Shown here: positions 42,089 through 51,664 of the stretch, in pieces
Layout: every line of letters starts with the position of its first letter
Position numbering within the stretch: position 1 is the stretch's first letter
NCBI RefSeq assembly: GCF_001458735.1
Contig: NZ_CZQA01000010.1
Coordinates: 248,001 to 312,000, forward strand
Direction of reading: 5' to 3'
Length of the DNA stretch: 64,000 nt
Origin: Candidatus Nitrospira nitrosa
Lineage (GTDB): Bacteria; Nitrospirota; Nitrospiria; Nitrospirales; Nitrospiraceae
Notes under the pieces: generated by a model
What the model was told of the DNA's origin: nothing
What the model saw: the letters and a program-made list of their open reading frames with translations, nothing else
Database searches by the model: none
Position numbers and translations under genes: made by a program

Positions 42089-45000
42089 TCTTGGCTTCCA
42101 CCTTCACGAAGGAGTTCCTTTCGAAACACACCGAGCAACTGGTCACGCCCCAGAAGATGAATCAGCTCGAGTCGATCGGCCTCTTCAGCAACACGCCGAA
42201 GTAGCGCCCTTGCACGAGTCGCATCATATTGGGGCTCTGCAAGCAGAACGTCCTCCTGAACCGTGAGGTTGTAAGAGCCTTGGTCGCATTCCTCCACTGC
42301 ACCAAGACGCACACGATGCGATGCGACACTAGATACGATTGCTTCGAGCATGTTAACAAAGTCAACGATGCCGACAGGACTGACACACCGAAGCAGTAAC
42401 CGGCTCCCGAGAGAATCAAGGAAGAGCGTGAATGGCTGAATACGTCCACTGTTCAACTTCATAGTCCCGAGCAACTGCCCGGAATGGAGGTCTGGTGACC
42501 ACTCGATGCTCAGCAGGTTCCCCATGAGCCACCGCAATGATTCAAGCCGCTGAATGCTGGTCATAGCAAAATCCGGCGTTACGTCGAGCTCTTGGACTTC
42601 TCCCTTTAATACGTCCTTTCTAATTTGAAAGGCCGATTCGAGCCTCTTCGTGATGACCTCGACGGGCCGACGCCCTCGGGCAAGAGTCTCCTGAACATCG
42701 ATATGTTTGTCCTCTGACTCGTTTGTGCCCAATCCCTCATGCATGAGGCGGAGAAATACGTTCATCCGTTCGAGTATGCGTTCGACCTGCAAGATCTCGA
42801 CGGTGTCCTGAAGGTGCGGGAAGTGTACCTGCAGTAGATCCTCTCCATCAGGCGCTCGTTGGAGATCCGACAAGCGCCGATCCGTCTGAGATCGCACGCG
42901 GTCAATTCGACCAATCCGCTGCTCCATTGACGACGGCGTCCATGAAATGCCGTAGTGATGAATCGAAGAACAGAATGTGTGCAGGTCTTCACCTTCCTGC
43001 AACAAGTCCGTGGTCACCAACACGAACGGATACCCGGGCATTCTGAATTGCTGAACAAGCTGCTTGCTCACTTTTCCAAACATTCCACCAACGGGTTGCT
43101 GTTGCCCCAACAGCGTTCCAAACAGCCTGGCCACCTCGCTAAACGTCTTCGCCCGAACCTCAGGTACATTGACATCGAGCACCAACCGGAAGTTCGAAGC
43201 CACCTCGCGCAACTCATCGAACGCCGCCCATCGGCGATTGGACAACGAAGTCACCCTCTGTTGCTCGAGCCTTTCGAGATATTCCACAAGCCGACGCGAC
43301 TCCAAGTCCGAGCCTGCATCGTCATCTGACTCCAGACTCCGCAGAGCGAGGGTCTTCAGGCGCCCGATGGTCAGCAGGTAGATGTCGATTAGACCGTGTC
43401 CGAGCCGAGCCGTCGTTGCCAACATTTTCGCCCTGAGCTCTGACTCTTGGAAACTATCCTGTAGCTCTTCTTTCGCTGATTGCGGCCAGAGGTCCATACG
43501 CAGGGCCTGCCATTGGGGCTTGAGCAATTCGGTAAAGAAAGTCCGCTCCTCAAGGCTCGGCAAAACATCCAAGGGCTGGTTCGCAGCCGGCCTCTTAGCT
43601 TCGCTCAGGTAAACCTGCCCGAATACCAGTCGTGCGAACTCAGCCTTTGTGCTCTTACTCTCGCCCAGAAGTTCAAGCGCGGCGGCCTGAGCCGCAACGA
43701 AACGGGCGTATGCCGAATGCTTGGTCGCCCGGGCACTCAGAAAGCATACCGCGCGCTTTTGAATTTCCGCCTTGAGTTCCGCCCGGGAGTATCCCGTCGC
43801 CAAGGCCAACCCGTCCACCACCTGACCCGGCTCAACGGTAAGCACCTCGGCCACATGATTTCTCTCGAAGAAGCTTCGGTAAGCAGATCCAGACCGAATG
43901 AACCGTTGGGCAATGCGTGCACCGCTGACAAACCCCTTCGGCCCCTTACCCCGGAAGAACCAGGCGAAAAACGTGTCTGTGCCTCCCCGATTATCCTCGG
44001 AATCATCAGCAGCCTCCATACTCCCTGTCATTCGAGCTTGCCGAGCCTCGTCAATCGCCTTCTTTTCTGCGCGGTAGCGAACCACAGCGGAATCGAACGC
44101 ACCTGTTACTTCTTGCGGCAGATTCTCTCGGAGGTACGGAATGAGCCACTTGTCGTACCGCTCATCAAGTTTCTGTTTCAGTTCCTTGACCGAGGCAACT
44201 CGGCGGACAAACACCAGTGTCTTCTTGCCTGTCAGCCACGCCGTTGAGAGAGCCTCAACCACCTCATCCATCTTGGGATGTGGAAGGTGTTCCTGAAAAC
44301 GATTGTAGTAGTCTTGAGCGAGGCGATTGACATCCTGCACGTCAAGCCCTTCCTTGACCGCTTCACTGAGGTCCCGAGCCTGGTCTGGATCATCAAAGTT
44401 GCTGGTTTCATCGTCCCGTCGCAACTTGCTGGTCTGCAGAAAACTTTCGAATGAGGCAAGCATACCGATTTGGAACGACATGTTGAACTTACCCGACCCC
44501 AGAAGTTCAGCCACCTTCTTCTGTACTAACGCCACGACAAGTCGCTTCCGAGGATCCGTGACCTTGATTGCCTTGTCGTGCTCGAGAACGCCGCCCTGCC
44601 GCCACTCACGACGGTACTGGTTCTTGGTCAACTCAGCGCCGTTGACTTGCATCGAAGTCACCCGACGAACAAGAAACCGGGAGGCCGTTTCCTTCTTTGA
44701 CTCGTCCGTGACATCGCGTTTCTTCAATTCGGTGTAAGGCCCAGCGATACCGAACACATCCAACTGATTCCAGAGTTGCTGATACGATTCCTCGATCGGC
44801 GTGGCGGACAGAAACAATACTCTCTTGGCCCTTCGACCGTAGCCGGGAAACAACCTGGGATCCGCCTCGACATCTCGGCCCATCGCCAGGGCCAGCATTC
44901 GATTTCTGGCGGCGACACCCTCGCGGAAACCATGCTTCAGTTTGTGCCCCTCGTCAATAATCACCAAGTCAAACGATGGAATGGCACAGCACACCGCACG

Positions 45001-45561
45001 CGCATAATTGTCCTTGAAGGCCTCTTTACTTCGGAGGACGAACACCTCATCGGCCAACCAAGGCAGTTCACACCGAATCTGCTCACGTTGAACCTTCCAG
45101 CCTTCCTTGTCGCCCTTCAGCCCCATGCTGAAGGACGTCATCCTGAGAAAGAAGTCCCGGCGCGCGTCTACACCGACTTCGTGAACGAAACTGTGCAGGT
45201 TGCTGCACAACACCATCGGTCTGGCCGGCCCGCCTCGGATGGACTTCACGCGAAGATCAGGGAACCGCACATTATTCGCACAGAAATTGCCAAGCTCCTT
45301 CATCCATTTGTTCTGGATATTCTCGCTTGGCGCGATCACCAGAACCCGGAACTCCGGATTGAAATGCCTGAACACTGCCATCGCGCCAAGAGCCACATAG
45401 GTCTTGCCCATGCCAACTTCGTCAGCAAGATAGGCTACATTGTACTTCTCTAAAATATTGTGGATAGCAACGGCTCCCTCAAGCTGTTCATCAGCTCGAC
45501 GGCCTTCGCCAATACTGGCGCCGAAATTGAGGAGCTGCCCGGCGGCTTGGAGATTGATCAC
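42085..45561 (-). CDS. SNF2-type helicase of a putative defence operon
   Basis: The 1158-aa protein is a superfamily-2 ATPase of SNF2/RapA style: Walker A ADEVGMGKT (46-54), DEGH box (203-206), SATP (252-255), and late in the protein the motif V/VI block (TTDLLQEGEDLHTFCSSIHHYG, then SSMEQRIGRIDR). Between the two ATPase lobes there is a long insertion of about 350 residues, and a C-terminal extension of about 250 residues follows. It would translocate along DNA or remodel protein-DNA complexes. It overlaps the PLD gene upstream and the 124-aa gene downstream by 4 bp each, so the proteins are probably made in fixed ratio and act together. Confidence 0.92.
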   Translation of the reverse strand: MINLQAAGQLLNFGASIGEGRRADEQLEGAVAIHNILEKYNVAYLADEVGMGKTYVALGAMAVFRHFNPEFRVLVIAPSENIQNKWMKELGNFCANNVRFPDLRVKSIRGGPARPMVLCSNLHSFVHEVGVDARRDFFLRMTSFSMGLKGDKEGWKVQREQIRCELPWLADEVFVLRSKEAFKDNYARAVCCAIPSFDLVIIDEGHKLKHGFREGVAARNRMLALAMGRDVEADPRLFPGYGRRAKRVLFLSATPIEESYQQLWNQLDVFGIAGPYTELKKRDVTDESKKETASRFLVRRVTSMQVNGAELTKNQYRREWRQGGVLEHDKAIKVTDPRKRLVVALVQKKVAELLGSGKFNMSFQIGMLASFESFLQTSKLRRDDETSNFDDPDQARDLSEAVKEGLDVQDVNRLAQDYYNRFQEHLPHPKMDEVVEALSTAWLTGKKTLVFVRRVASVKELKQKLDERYDKWLIPYLRENLPQEVTGAFDSAVVRYRAEKKAIDEARQARMTGSMEAADDSEDNRGGTDTFFAWFFRGKGPKGFVSGARIAQRFIRSGSAYRSFFERNHVAEVLTVEPGQVVDGLALATGYSRAELKAEIQKRAVCFLSARATKHSAYARFVAAQAAALELLGESKSTKAEFARLVFGQVYLSEAKRPAANQPLDVLPSLEERTFFTELLKPQWQALRMDLWPQSAKEELQDSFQESELRAKMLATTARLGHGLIDIYLLTIGRLKTLALRSLESDDDAGSDLESRRLVEYLERLEQQRVTSLSNRRWAAFDELREVASNFRLVLDVNVPEVRAKTFSEVARLFGTLLGQQQPVGGMFGKVSKQLVQQFRMPGYPFVLVTTDLLQEGEDLHTFCSSIHHYGISWTPSSMEQRIGRIDRVRSQTDRRLSDLQRAPDGEDLLQVHFPHLQDTVEILQVERILERMNVFLRLMHEGLGTNESEDKHIDVQETLARGRRPVEVITKRLESAFQIRKDVLKGEVQELDVTPDFAMTSIQRLESLRWLMGNLLSIEWSPDLHSGQLLGTMKLNSGRIQPFTLFLDSLGSRLLLRCVSPVGIVDFVNMLEAIVSSVASHRVRLGAVEECDQGSYNLTVQEDVLLAEPQYDATRARALLRRVAEEADRLELIHLLGRDQLLGVFRKELLREGGSQE

Positions 45562-47606
45562 GCCTCCGCCTCCTGCTTAACCGGCTTTGCCCGCTTCAGA
45601 AACCACTCTTCGAACCATAGAAGGAATTCGGCCATTGTGCGGTTCTTACCCTCACTCAGCCGCGCTCGCAGTTCGACTGCGATACCAAGTTGTTGCTCCA
45701 GCCGCTTAGCCTCCTCAGGATGCTTACCAAAGAAGTGAGGCCAATCATTACGCAGCTCTGTGACCATCTGTCTAGCGCAGAGCGCCATCACATAGTGCTC
45801 TATCAGATTGTCGGTGTTCTTAGCTCCATCGTCTTGAATACGCGTGAGAAGGCGCCCGAGTGAGTCGTACTTCTGCCCAAACATGCGATACTCGGCAGCC
45901 CGATCCTTGCCGGCAGCCAGCGACTCTCGCACGCTCTGCTCAAGCTGACCGAACGAGATGAAGATTCCGGCAAATCGGTCGAAGAAACTGTCGCGATCAT
46001 CGAGACGCTCGTGCTTCGCCACCAGGTCAGCACCTTCGCCCGTCAGCGCAATCTCTGGCGCGTGAGCCTCGAGGAACGCGGCTCGCTGCTCCGTCGTTAG
46101 CAACGACCAGTAACGCAGGATCTCCGCCGGCGTGAGGTCGAACAGCAGCGACGGGCGCTGGGTCATGCCCTCTTCCTGGACAAGTACGGCAGCAGGCTCG
46201 GGACGATCTCCTTCGACCATGAAGATGGACGTAGACTGAAGCGTCCCCTTTATCGCGGTGGCATTCGAGGTCTCCAACTGAACCCACTGCCTTGCTAAGA
46301 TCGGGTCGACGGCAAACAGCGGTACGCCGCCCCGCGAAATCTGAAGCCGCGGCGACTTCTCTCCACTGTCCCAGTAGGCCTCCGCACGTTTTGAATCCCA
46401 CCAGTACCGAAGCGACAGCCTGGAACCGGCTGTACTAGCAGCGCCTTCATCCTCGCCCCGAGGCTCGTAGATCGTTGGTTTGGTTCGGTCAGCCTCCAGC
46501 CACCAGTCCGGACGACAAACTGGATCTAGCTCAACGAGAAATCCGGTCTCGAGGTTGCCTCCTTTGCGATGCGCGGGTCCAGTCAGATTGACTGAACCCA
46601 CGAATAGATACTCGCGCTTCGGGTTAGCTTGAAAGAACCGGTATACCTTTGCATGCACTGTCCGGGACTTCACGTCGTCCGACTTGCCGCCACGAATCAC
46701 ATCTTTCGGCAGCCGGCCCCAGCTGACATCTGACTGTAATCGGACCCATTCGAACAGCTCGGCCGAACACAGTGCCTCGCCGGTCTCCTTCCGCGGCAGG
46801 AACACCCGCACTTCCTTGGGAGCAAATTCGGCAATGAGGTCGCTGAGCGGCTTCGATTCAGGGCCAGCGTCGAAGTAGGGCGAGATTACTTCGAGATAGA
46901 GACCATCGATCGCGCTGCCTGTGGCCTCCCGAATGAACTTGGGCACGGTTGTGGTGCCGTCAAAGAAGTGGGTGTGGAGCCGCCCGCCGGACGAACGCAC
47001 AAGGCGTTGGTCCGTGGTGCGCAGGAAGCTCTTGATTGCTTTGATTGACGCGTGCCCATCCGCGGCCTTATCGCCCGCCTTTCGCTCAAGACCCTCGAGG
47101 AAGCGGAACAGGTCTTCCTTGAGACGGGTACCTTCGCCTTGAGCAATTGTCTCAATATGACAAACCTCGACGTTCTCCCACCAGCCAGCACGCGTCAAGT
47201 TCGCAGACATACATGCGACCACGAGCGACTGGGCGCGGTGGCCGTCATTGTCGGGGTCCAGCTCTTCGACGAGGGCAAAGACGTTTTTGGGATGAAAGAT
47301 CCCTGTGCGGTGAACGATCGGAACTCGCGACACATCCTGCCGGGCTGGTCCTGCATTAGGAGCTAGGCCGTTCTGGTCGTAGTACACCGCAACCCGGTGG
47401 CGAACGTCCTTTAGTACGTCCTCCAACTGTACACGCCGGATCGCCTCGGAGTGACTTGTCGCCACATTGAGGAATACCGGAAGTACTTGCTGCTCAAAGA
47501 ACTCCGGCTCGAACCGAAACGTGACAAACACCGCGGCCAAAAGGCGCCGACCGCCGAGGTGTTCTTCAATCTGCTCAGAGAGGACTGCACGGGGAATGTC
47601 CGGCAT
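45558..47606 (-). CDS. Phospholipase D-family nuclease of the putative defence operon
   Basis: The 682-aa protein carries two HKD half-sites: His105-Pro-Lys107 followed by SANLTRAGWWENVE (134 onwards), and His318-Ala-Lys320 followed by GSVNLTG (337 onwards). The SANLT form is typical of PLD-type nucleases such as BfiI-like and NgoFVII-like enzymes rather than lipases, so DNA cleavage by a single-chain active site is likely. The C-terminal 300 residues are helical and unassigned. The gene begins 3 bp after the stop of the 432-aa gene, with GAGGT upstream. Confidence 0.9.
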   Translation of the reverse strand: MPDIPRAVLSEQIEEHLGGRRLLAAVFVTFRFEPEFFEQQVLPVFLNVATSHSEAIRRVQLEDVLKDVRHRVAVYYDQNGLAPNAGPARQDVSRVPIVHRTGIFHPKNVFALVEELDPDNDGHRAQSLVVACMSANLTRAGWWENVEVCHIETIAQGEGTRLKEDLFRFLEGLERKAGDKAADGHASIKAIKSFLRTTDQRLVRSSGGRLHTHFFDGTTTVPKFIREATGSAIDGLYLEVISPYFDAGPESKPLSDLIAEFAPKEVRVFLPRKETGEALCSAELFEWVRLQSDVSWGRLPKDVIRGGKSDDVKSRTVHAKVYRFFQANPKREYLFVGSVNLTGPAHRKGGNLETGFLVELDPVCRPDWWLEADRTKPTIYEPRGEDEGAASTAGSRLSLRYWWDSKRAEAYWDSGEKSPRLQISRGGVPLFAVDPILARQWVQLETSNATAIKGTLQSTSIFMVEGDRPEPAAVLVQEEGMTQRPSLLFDLTPAEILRYWSLLTTEQRAAFLEAHAPEIALTGEGADLVAKHERLDDRDSFFDRFAGIFISFGQLEQSVRESLAAGKDRAAEYRMFGQKYDSLGRLLTRIQDDGAKNTDNLIEHYVMALCARQMVTELRNDWPHFFGKHPEEAKRLEQQLGIAVELRARLSEGKNRTMAEFLLWFEEWFLKRAKPVKQEAEA

Positions 47607-47609
47607 CGC

Positions 47610-48908
47610 CTATACCTCAAGCTCTTTCGTAACAGTTCGGAGCGAGTCCAGGAAGTAGGAATGGATCCAATGCGTGGGCAGATCTTTCTTCGTCGGCAAA
47701 TAGCCGGTTTCTACGGCCAACTTCACATGTAACTTGCCATCTCGAATTTCCAACCACGGCGCCGCGCCTCCGCGCATCACCATTACTTCGCGGTTCTGGT
47801 CGATGAGCTGCGTGATGACCTTGGCATAGTCTCCTTGCGCCAAATCCCCGGCAATGGTCAGCCACCGCCGAGCAGACTCACGCTCGCCGGAGGCGCCAAT
47901 TAGTTCAGGCTCGATGGCCTCGAGGGCTTTTGGATCCACTGACCGAAGTTCGGGTCCCCACTCCTTACGAATAGTGACGGCCACGTCATCAAGGCGCTGG
48001 TTATCACTGCTCAGGGAATAAGCAAAGAGGCTCACGCATGGAGCCAAGAGTTGCTCCGCGAGCCTGATGTGCTCGAGGTAGTCGGCCACTTTCCTGCCGG
48101 TGTCGCCAGACTTGGCACGACACTGCTTCGCCAAGTGGCTCACCACAACCGGAGAAAGCTGCCAGTCTTTGACGTCGAAGGTCGTCTTCATTGCCTCGGC
48201 AAGAAGACGCTGGCCGCCCTGAGTTGAATCTTTCGGGCCTCCCTCGATCAGGTGTCGGACATACAGGGAGCGCTCGGCGCTGCTGAACTTCCGGCGCAGC
48301 ACTTTGGCAACGGAGCCGAATAACACGCGGTCCCGATCTTTCGGTCGCAGCTCGACCGATCGTTTACCCAGAATATCGACCAGCCCTTCCCCGCGTGCCA
48401 TCGACTTTCCGTCAAGAACTGGGAGGTAGTTCTCCTCAACGAACTGCCTGGCCTCGGCTGTCAATCGGGTTGGGCTGCCCTCAACGAGACCTGAGGATCG
48501 AGAAGGCACGCTATAAAGACCCCAAAGCCCGTAGGTCTTCTGATCGCTAAGGATGAAAGAGCCAGAGTCCGCTCCAAGCCGAACTCGGTCGGCCGAGTTC
48601 CAATAGTTCTTCGTACGCTCAGTGCCACGGAACGCCCAATCGTTGTTCCCTCCACCTCGTGCATATGCCGATAGCTGCTCCCACCGCAGGAAGACGTTGA
48701 GATCGTCACTGGCGGCCGTCTCCTCAGCCACGCGCTCGGCGAAGTAGTAGCCGAGCATCGTTACAGTGAAGTCCCGGACGGAGGTGCTAACAGTCGTTAG
48801 GTTGCCAACAACGTGCCTGCCCATGCGGGTCCAGATGGACTGAACGCCAAGTGGATCGCGGGAGCCCTTGATGGCTGCGCGCGAATCGAGGTCGGTAAGA
48901 AATGGCAT
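47610..48908 (-). CDS. Unknown 432-aa protein, first gene of the helicase-PLD operon
   Basis: I do not recognise this protein. It is soluble and mixed alpha/beta, with an aromatic-rich region near residues 85-135 (WEQLSAYARGGGNNDWAFRGTER, then SDQKTYGLWGLYSVPSR) that is unusual and may be a binding surface. The rest is helical. It has no signal peptide or obvious catalytic motif. As first gene of an operon with a nuclease and a helicase it may be the sensor or specificity subunit, but this is inference from position. Confidence 0.85.
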   Translation of the reverse strand: MPFLTDLDSRAAIKGSRDPLGVQSIWTRMGRHVVGNLTTVSTSVRDFTVTMLGYYFAERVAEETAASDDLNVFLRWEQLSAYARGGGNNDWAFRGTERTKNYWNSADRVRLGADSGSFILSDQKTYGLWGLYSVPSRSSGLVEGSPTRLTAEARQFVEENYLPVLDGKSMARGEGLVDILGKRSVELRPKDRDRVLFGSVAKVLRRKFSSAERSLYVRHLIEGGPKDSTQGGQRLLAEAMKTTFDVKDWQLSPVVVSHLAKQCRAKSGDTGRKVADYLEHIRLAEQLLAPCVSLFAYSLSSDNQRLDDVAVTIRKEWGPELRSVDPKALEAIEPELIGASGERESARRWLTIAGDLAQGDYAKVITQLIDQNREVMVMRGGAAPWLEIRDGKLHVKLAVETGYLPTKKDLPTHWIHSYFLDSLRTVTKELEV

Positions 48909-48916
48909 CGAGAGCT

Positions 48917-49145
48917 TTATGGTTTATATTTATATTTGAGCTTGACCCATTTCGGCGACCAGTGCGGCATGGCCCATGTTTCGCAGAAATGGCTGATCGG
49001 GATTACGGTGCCTGGCACACCTAACCCAGGATATGCGAAACTGATACCAGTAACGGATCGACGTACCTTCAGCCTTATGGCGCAGTTCTTCCAGTAACTC
49101 TTCAGCAACCGAACGAGGCCGCTTTTTGTCGGTGGCATCACGCAT
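48917..49145 (-). CDS. Possible small gene, perhaps frameshifted, before the operon
   Basis: An ATG at 49145 opens a frame with a credible start (MRDATDKKRPRSVAEELLEELRHKAEG). After about 30 codons a different frame looks more protein-like and ends at 48917 (GVPGTVIPISHFCETWAMPHW, then KLKYKYKP). One indel near 49050 would join them into a 70-75-aa protein. The ATG overlaps the end of the upstream nuclease pseudogene. It may be a decayed or frameshift-controlled small gene. Low confidence. Confidence 0.3.
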
Positions 49146-49818
49146 CAGAATTCCCTTTGAATGCCTTGTCAAGAATGGAGGCTAGCGGCGCATCCTGTTC
49201 GGCGTCGTGCTCAGCCTTTGGAGATGAGGCGGAGCCTAGTTCACACCAAACAAAGTAGCCTGCCCCGTTTTTCTTCCCTCAACGGATATCGAGACCCTGC
49301 TCATTCATCCATAATGCCGTGGTGGTGATCTCTTTAGAAAAGTCAGCAGAAACGAGGACTAATCTGACGACCTCGGCAAATCGTCTTTCCGCTTCCTCTT
49401 CCCACCCTAAGAATTCTAGAATCGCCTCTTTGGCATTGGCAAAGGAGCCTCGTGAATGAAGATATTCTTCATGGGCCTCGACGGCTTAAGCGAACGTCAT
49501 GGTCGATACCATTGCGGCGTAACGGAGGGCCTGTAGCTCCATGTGCCCGCCACTATCGGTCAGCTTGAGTTCCACAACCACAAGGTTGGCATCCTTGTCG
49601 AGAACCAGCAAATCGATTCGTCGGGACGAATCTTCCCATGAGCCAAACTCCTCAGCAAGCACCATTCCATCTTCAACAACAATGTCAGTTTGGTCGCGAA
49701 AGAGACGCTGAAGATCACCCCGTTCTTTGAGGTGTATCTGTTCGAACTTTACTGGTTGCAGCAAACGAATGCCGTTGTTTTCAATGGAGTGCCATGCCAA
49801 CCTCGCAGGACTGATCAC
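49138..49818 (-). pseudogene. PD-(D/E)XK-like nuclease pseudogene with in-frame stops
   Basis: The first 110 codons (49818-49486) read as the N-terminal part of a NucS/DUF91-like nuclease, with RRIDLLVLDKDANLVVVELK containing the D...ExK catalytic pattern. A TAA at 49486-49488 interrupts, yet the same frame continues with clearly protein-like sequence (AVEAHEEYLHSRGSFANAKE, then GWEEEAERRFAEVVRLVLVS). It then meets a second stop (TGA after GLDIR, near 49278) and continues to 49138 (APLASILDKAFKGNSDA). A segment seems missing at the second stop. Two stops in one otherwise intact frame mark a recent pseudogene. It may once have belonged to the adjacent defence operon. Confidence 0.75.
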
Positions 49819-50545
49819 ACGACTCCAGCAATTGCTCTCTGCAGAATAGCAAGTTTCTTTGAGCTGTAAATCTTTAGTGGATTTGGAGGCTGCAGGTTCT
49901 CTTACAATTTCGGGAGATTACTGAATCGCCGGTGATTTGGACATCCAACAAGGTTCGGCAATGGGATACGCCGTTCTCACCAAACCGGTTGAGATAGGGT
50001 AACGATTTAGCAAAGAGTGCTGCCGAATAAGTGGCCTATAATTAAATCTCACGTTGCGTACCGTGCAACCCGCCAACAAAGGTATCCGCCACCTTTGCTC
50101 TTCTCCTCATGCCTATGAATGGTTATCGCCAAAGCGCTTAGTACCAGGTAAACGGGGATGAACGTCCGGCTTTCGGTCCGGCGTTGTTTACGGATTCTCG
50201 ACATGCAGTTTGTTTTTCCTGAGATCAGACAGGGGGCCATCTTATTGCCCGTGCTGTGCGAACACCGAGACGGATATGATCAAGATCGTTGGCTTAGCCG
50301 ACGTGTGAGCGTGATTGACAATGACACTCTGACCTAAGCGTCCCATGAAGTCTCAATATTGAGGGGCGCGAATGTCAACGTCGAGTGACTCAAGTCAGTA
50401 CACCACAATGCCCAGCTTTCTCGCACCGGCTAACAGTAGCTCCTCAGTGATGATGTAGTGGATGGCAGGGGTAAACCAGCCTTCGAACGTCGACCGGAGT
50501 TCATCGGTAGGGATGAACTCGAGCTAAATTGCATAATATACAGCT
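49819..50545. other. Non-coding region with gene relics
   Basis: No intact gene. A minus-strand fragment at 50395-50523 reads like the end of a protein (STFEGWFTPAIHYIITEELL, then GARKLGIVVY and a stop) but has an in-frame stop just upstream, so it is a relic. A short dyad GTTGC...GCAAC lies near 50053-50069. The probable promoter of the nuclease pseudogene must lie near 49830-50000. Confidence 0.45.
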
Positions 50546-50571
50546 CATATTGGCTTGATTTAGCTAATATG
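50546..50571. promoter_or_regulatory. Dyad operator candidate upstream of hipB-like gene
   Basis: A 26-bp dyad with arms CATATT-n-GCT and AGC-n-AATATG (6-base centre) lies 18 bp before the ATG at 50589. A second dyad, GAGCT-N16-AGCTC (50521-50546), abuts it. Paired dyads before an XRE-type antitoxin gene suggest autorepression. Confidence 0.5.
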
Positions 50572-50588
50572 ACTAGTATGTTGGTCAC

Positions 50589-50867
50589 ATGCTAACCATG
50601 CCTTCTATAGGGGAAGTGATCGCGAAAAAGCGCAAGTCGCTGGGCTGGAGTCAGCCCATCCTGGCGAAGAAGGCCCGAGTGGCACGCTCCACGCTCGAGG
50701 CGTTGGAGAATGCGCGACTGGGCAAGCTCGGCTATTCGAAGATCACCAACATTCTGACGGCGCTGGGGCTGGAACTTACCCTGCAGGACTCCCGTACGCG
50801 CCGCCTCAGGCTCGACGATCTGATGAACGAGGCGCCTGATGATCAAGGTCTGGACCGACGCCGCTGA
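50589..50867 (+). CDS. hipB: HipB-like XRE regulator/antitoxin
   Basis: The 92-aa protein has a compact HTH (IGEVIAKKRKSLGWSQPILAKKARVARSTLEALENARLGKLGYSKITNILTALGLELTL), close in style to HipB and related antitoxins. The partner gene hipA should follow and does so only as a fragment overlapping its 3' end. With no toxin left, it may now act only as an autorepressor or be a remnant. The ATG at 50598 is an alternative start. Confidence 0.8.
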   Translation: MLTMPSIGEVIAKKRKSLGWSQPILAKKARVARSTLEALENARLGKLGYSKITNILTALGLELTLQDSRTRRLRLDDLMNEAPDDQGLDRRR

Positions 50868-51012
50868 CGTTGGCCTACGGAATGGCTTCGGCGCACGTGG
50901 CAGTACCTTCGCCTCTCAGACCAAAAAGACCATCCGAATTTCGAAGCCATCGGCACCCGCATGCTGGCGCAATGGGAGGAAGGCATGGTCACCTCGCTTC
51001 GTTCTTACCTGA
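50839..51012 (+). pseudogene. hipA: hipA fragment
   Basis: A frame starting at ATG 50839, inside the end of hipB, opens with MIKVWTDAADVGLRNGFGARGSTFA, which follows the HipA N-terminal pattern (VWTDG...G..L...G.RGSTF). Similarity then stops and the frame ends at 51012. In another frame, about 50925-51093, the sequence NFEAIGTRMLAQWEEGMVTS is protein-like and could be a piece of a different or shifted gene. An internal deletion has removed the kinase part. Confidence 0.65.
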
Positions 51013-51098
51013 GCGAAGTCGCGAAGAGAACACGACTGGAACACTTGACCTCAAGGCTGAGAGTCTGTAAAAGTGTACCGCTTTCAAATCATTGAGAT

Positions 51099-51174
51099 GC
51101 TGGCGTAGCTCAATCGGCAGAGCAGCGGTTTTGTAAACCGCAGGTTGGAGGTTCGATTCCTCTCGCCAGCTCCA
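51099..51174 (+). tRNA. tRNA-Thr (anticodon TGT)
   Basis: The 76-nt sequence folds as a standard tRNA: acceptor arms GCTGGCG and CGCCAGC, D-arm with GTAGCTCAATCGGCAGAGC, anticodon stem-loop GCGGTTTTGTAAACCGC with TGT, T-arm GGAGG TTCGATT CCTC. CCA is encoded. tRNA 3' ends are common integration sites, but I found no second copy of its 3' end in the window. Confidence 0.95.
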
Positions 51175-51433
51175 CTATCCTCTGATCAATCCAACGAGTC
51201 CAGGCTCTTCCTCGTAAGCCGACGAAATGGGTGCTCGCGGCAGTCCACTCTTATTCCCCTGCATTCTTCTCGTGCCCGCATCTCATGCTGGTGTATTTTG
51301 CAACCGCAGCCATAAGATTGTTTTTCACAGTGCTGGCTCTCAACAGGAATCGATGCTCCTGTGAGGGAGACTTACGATCTGTTGAACCTATACGTATGCG
51401 GTGCCATCCACGGAATCACAGCAACACCCAGTT

Positions 51434-51664
51434 TTACATTGATAAGTTGGATGGGCGGGTCGACTTGCTGGTGTGTAACCGCTGTTGCACCTCAACCACA
51501 TTGAACGCACAGCCTACCGCAAAATGAAGCCGGTCTTGAAAGTAGAAGGAATTGAACTTTTTGGCCCCCTCATCGAGTTCTTTAATCGTGATGTCGGTCT
51601 GCCGTTCCACAATATTTCCTATAGCGAGCAAACCATTCATCACCGTCTGCTCAGGAGTTAACAC
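51434..51664 (-). CDS. Possible small hypothetical protein
   Basis: A 76-codon frame with GTG start (ATG at 51640 possible) encodes a protein-like sequence (MNGLLAIGNIVERQTDITIK, then FNSFYFQDRLHFAVGCAFNVVEVQQRL). There is no clear ribosome binding site and I recognise no family. It could be a relic. Confidence 0.3.
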   Translation of the reverse strand: MLTPEQTVMNGLLAIGNIVERQTDITIKELDEGAKKFNSFYFQDRLHFAVGCAFNVVEVQQRLHTSKSTRPSNLSM

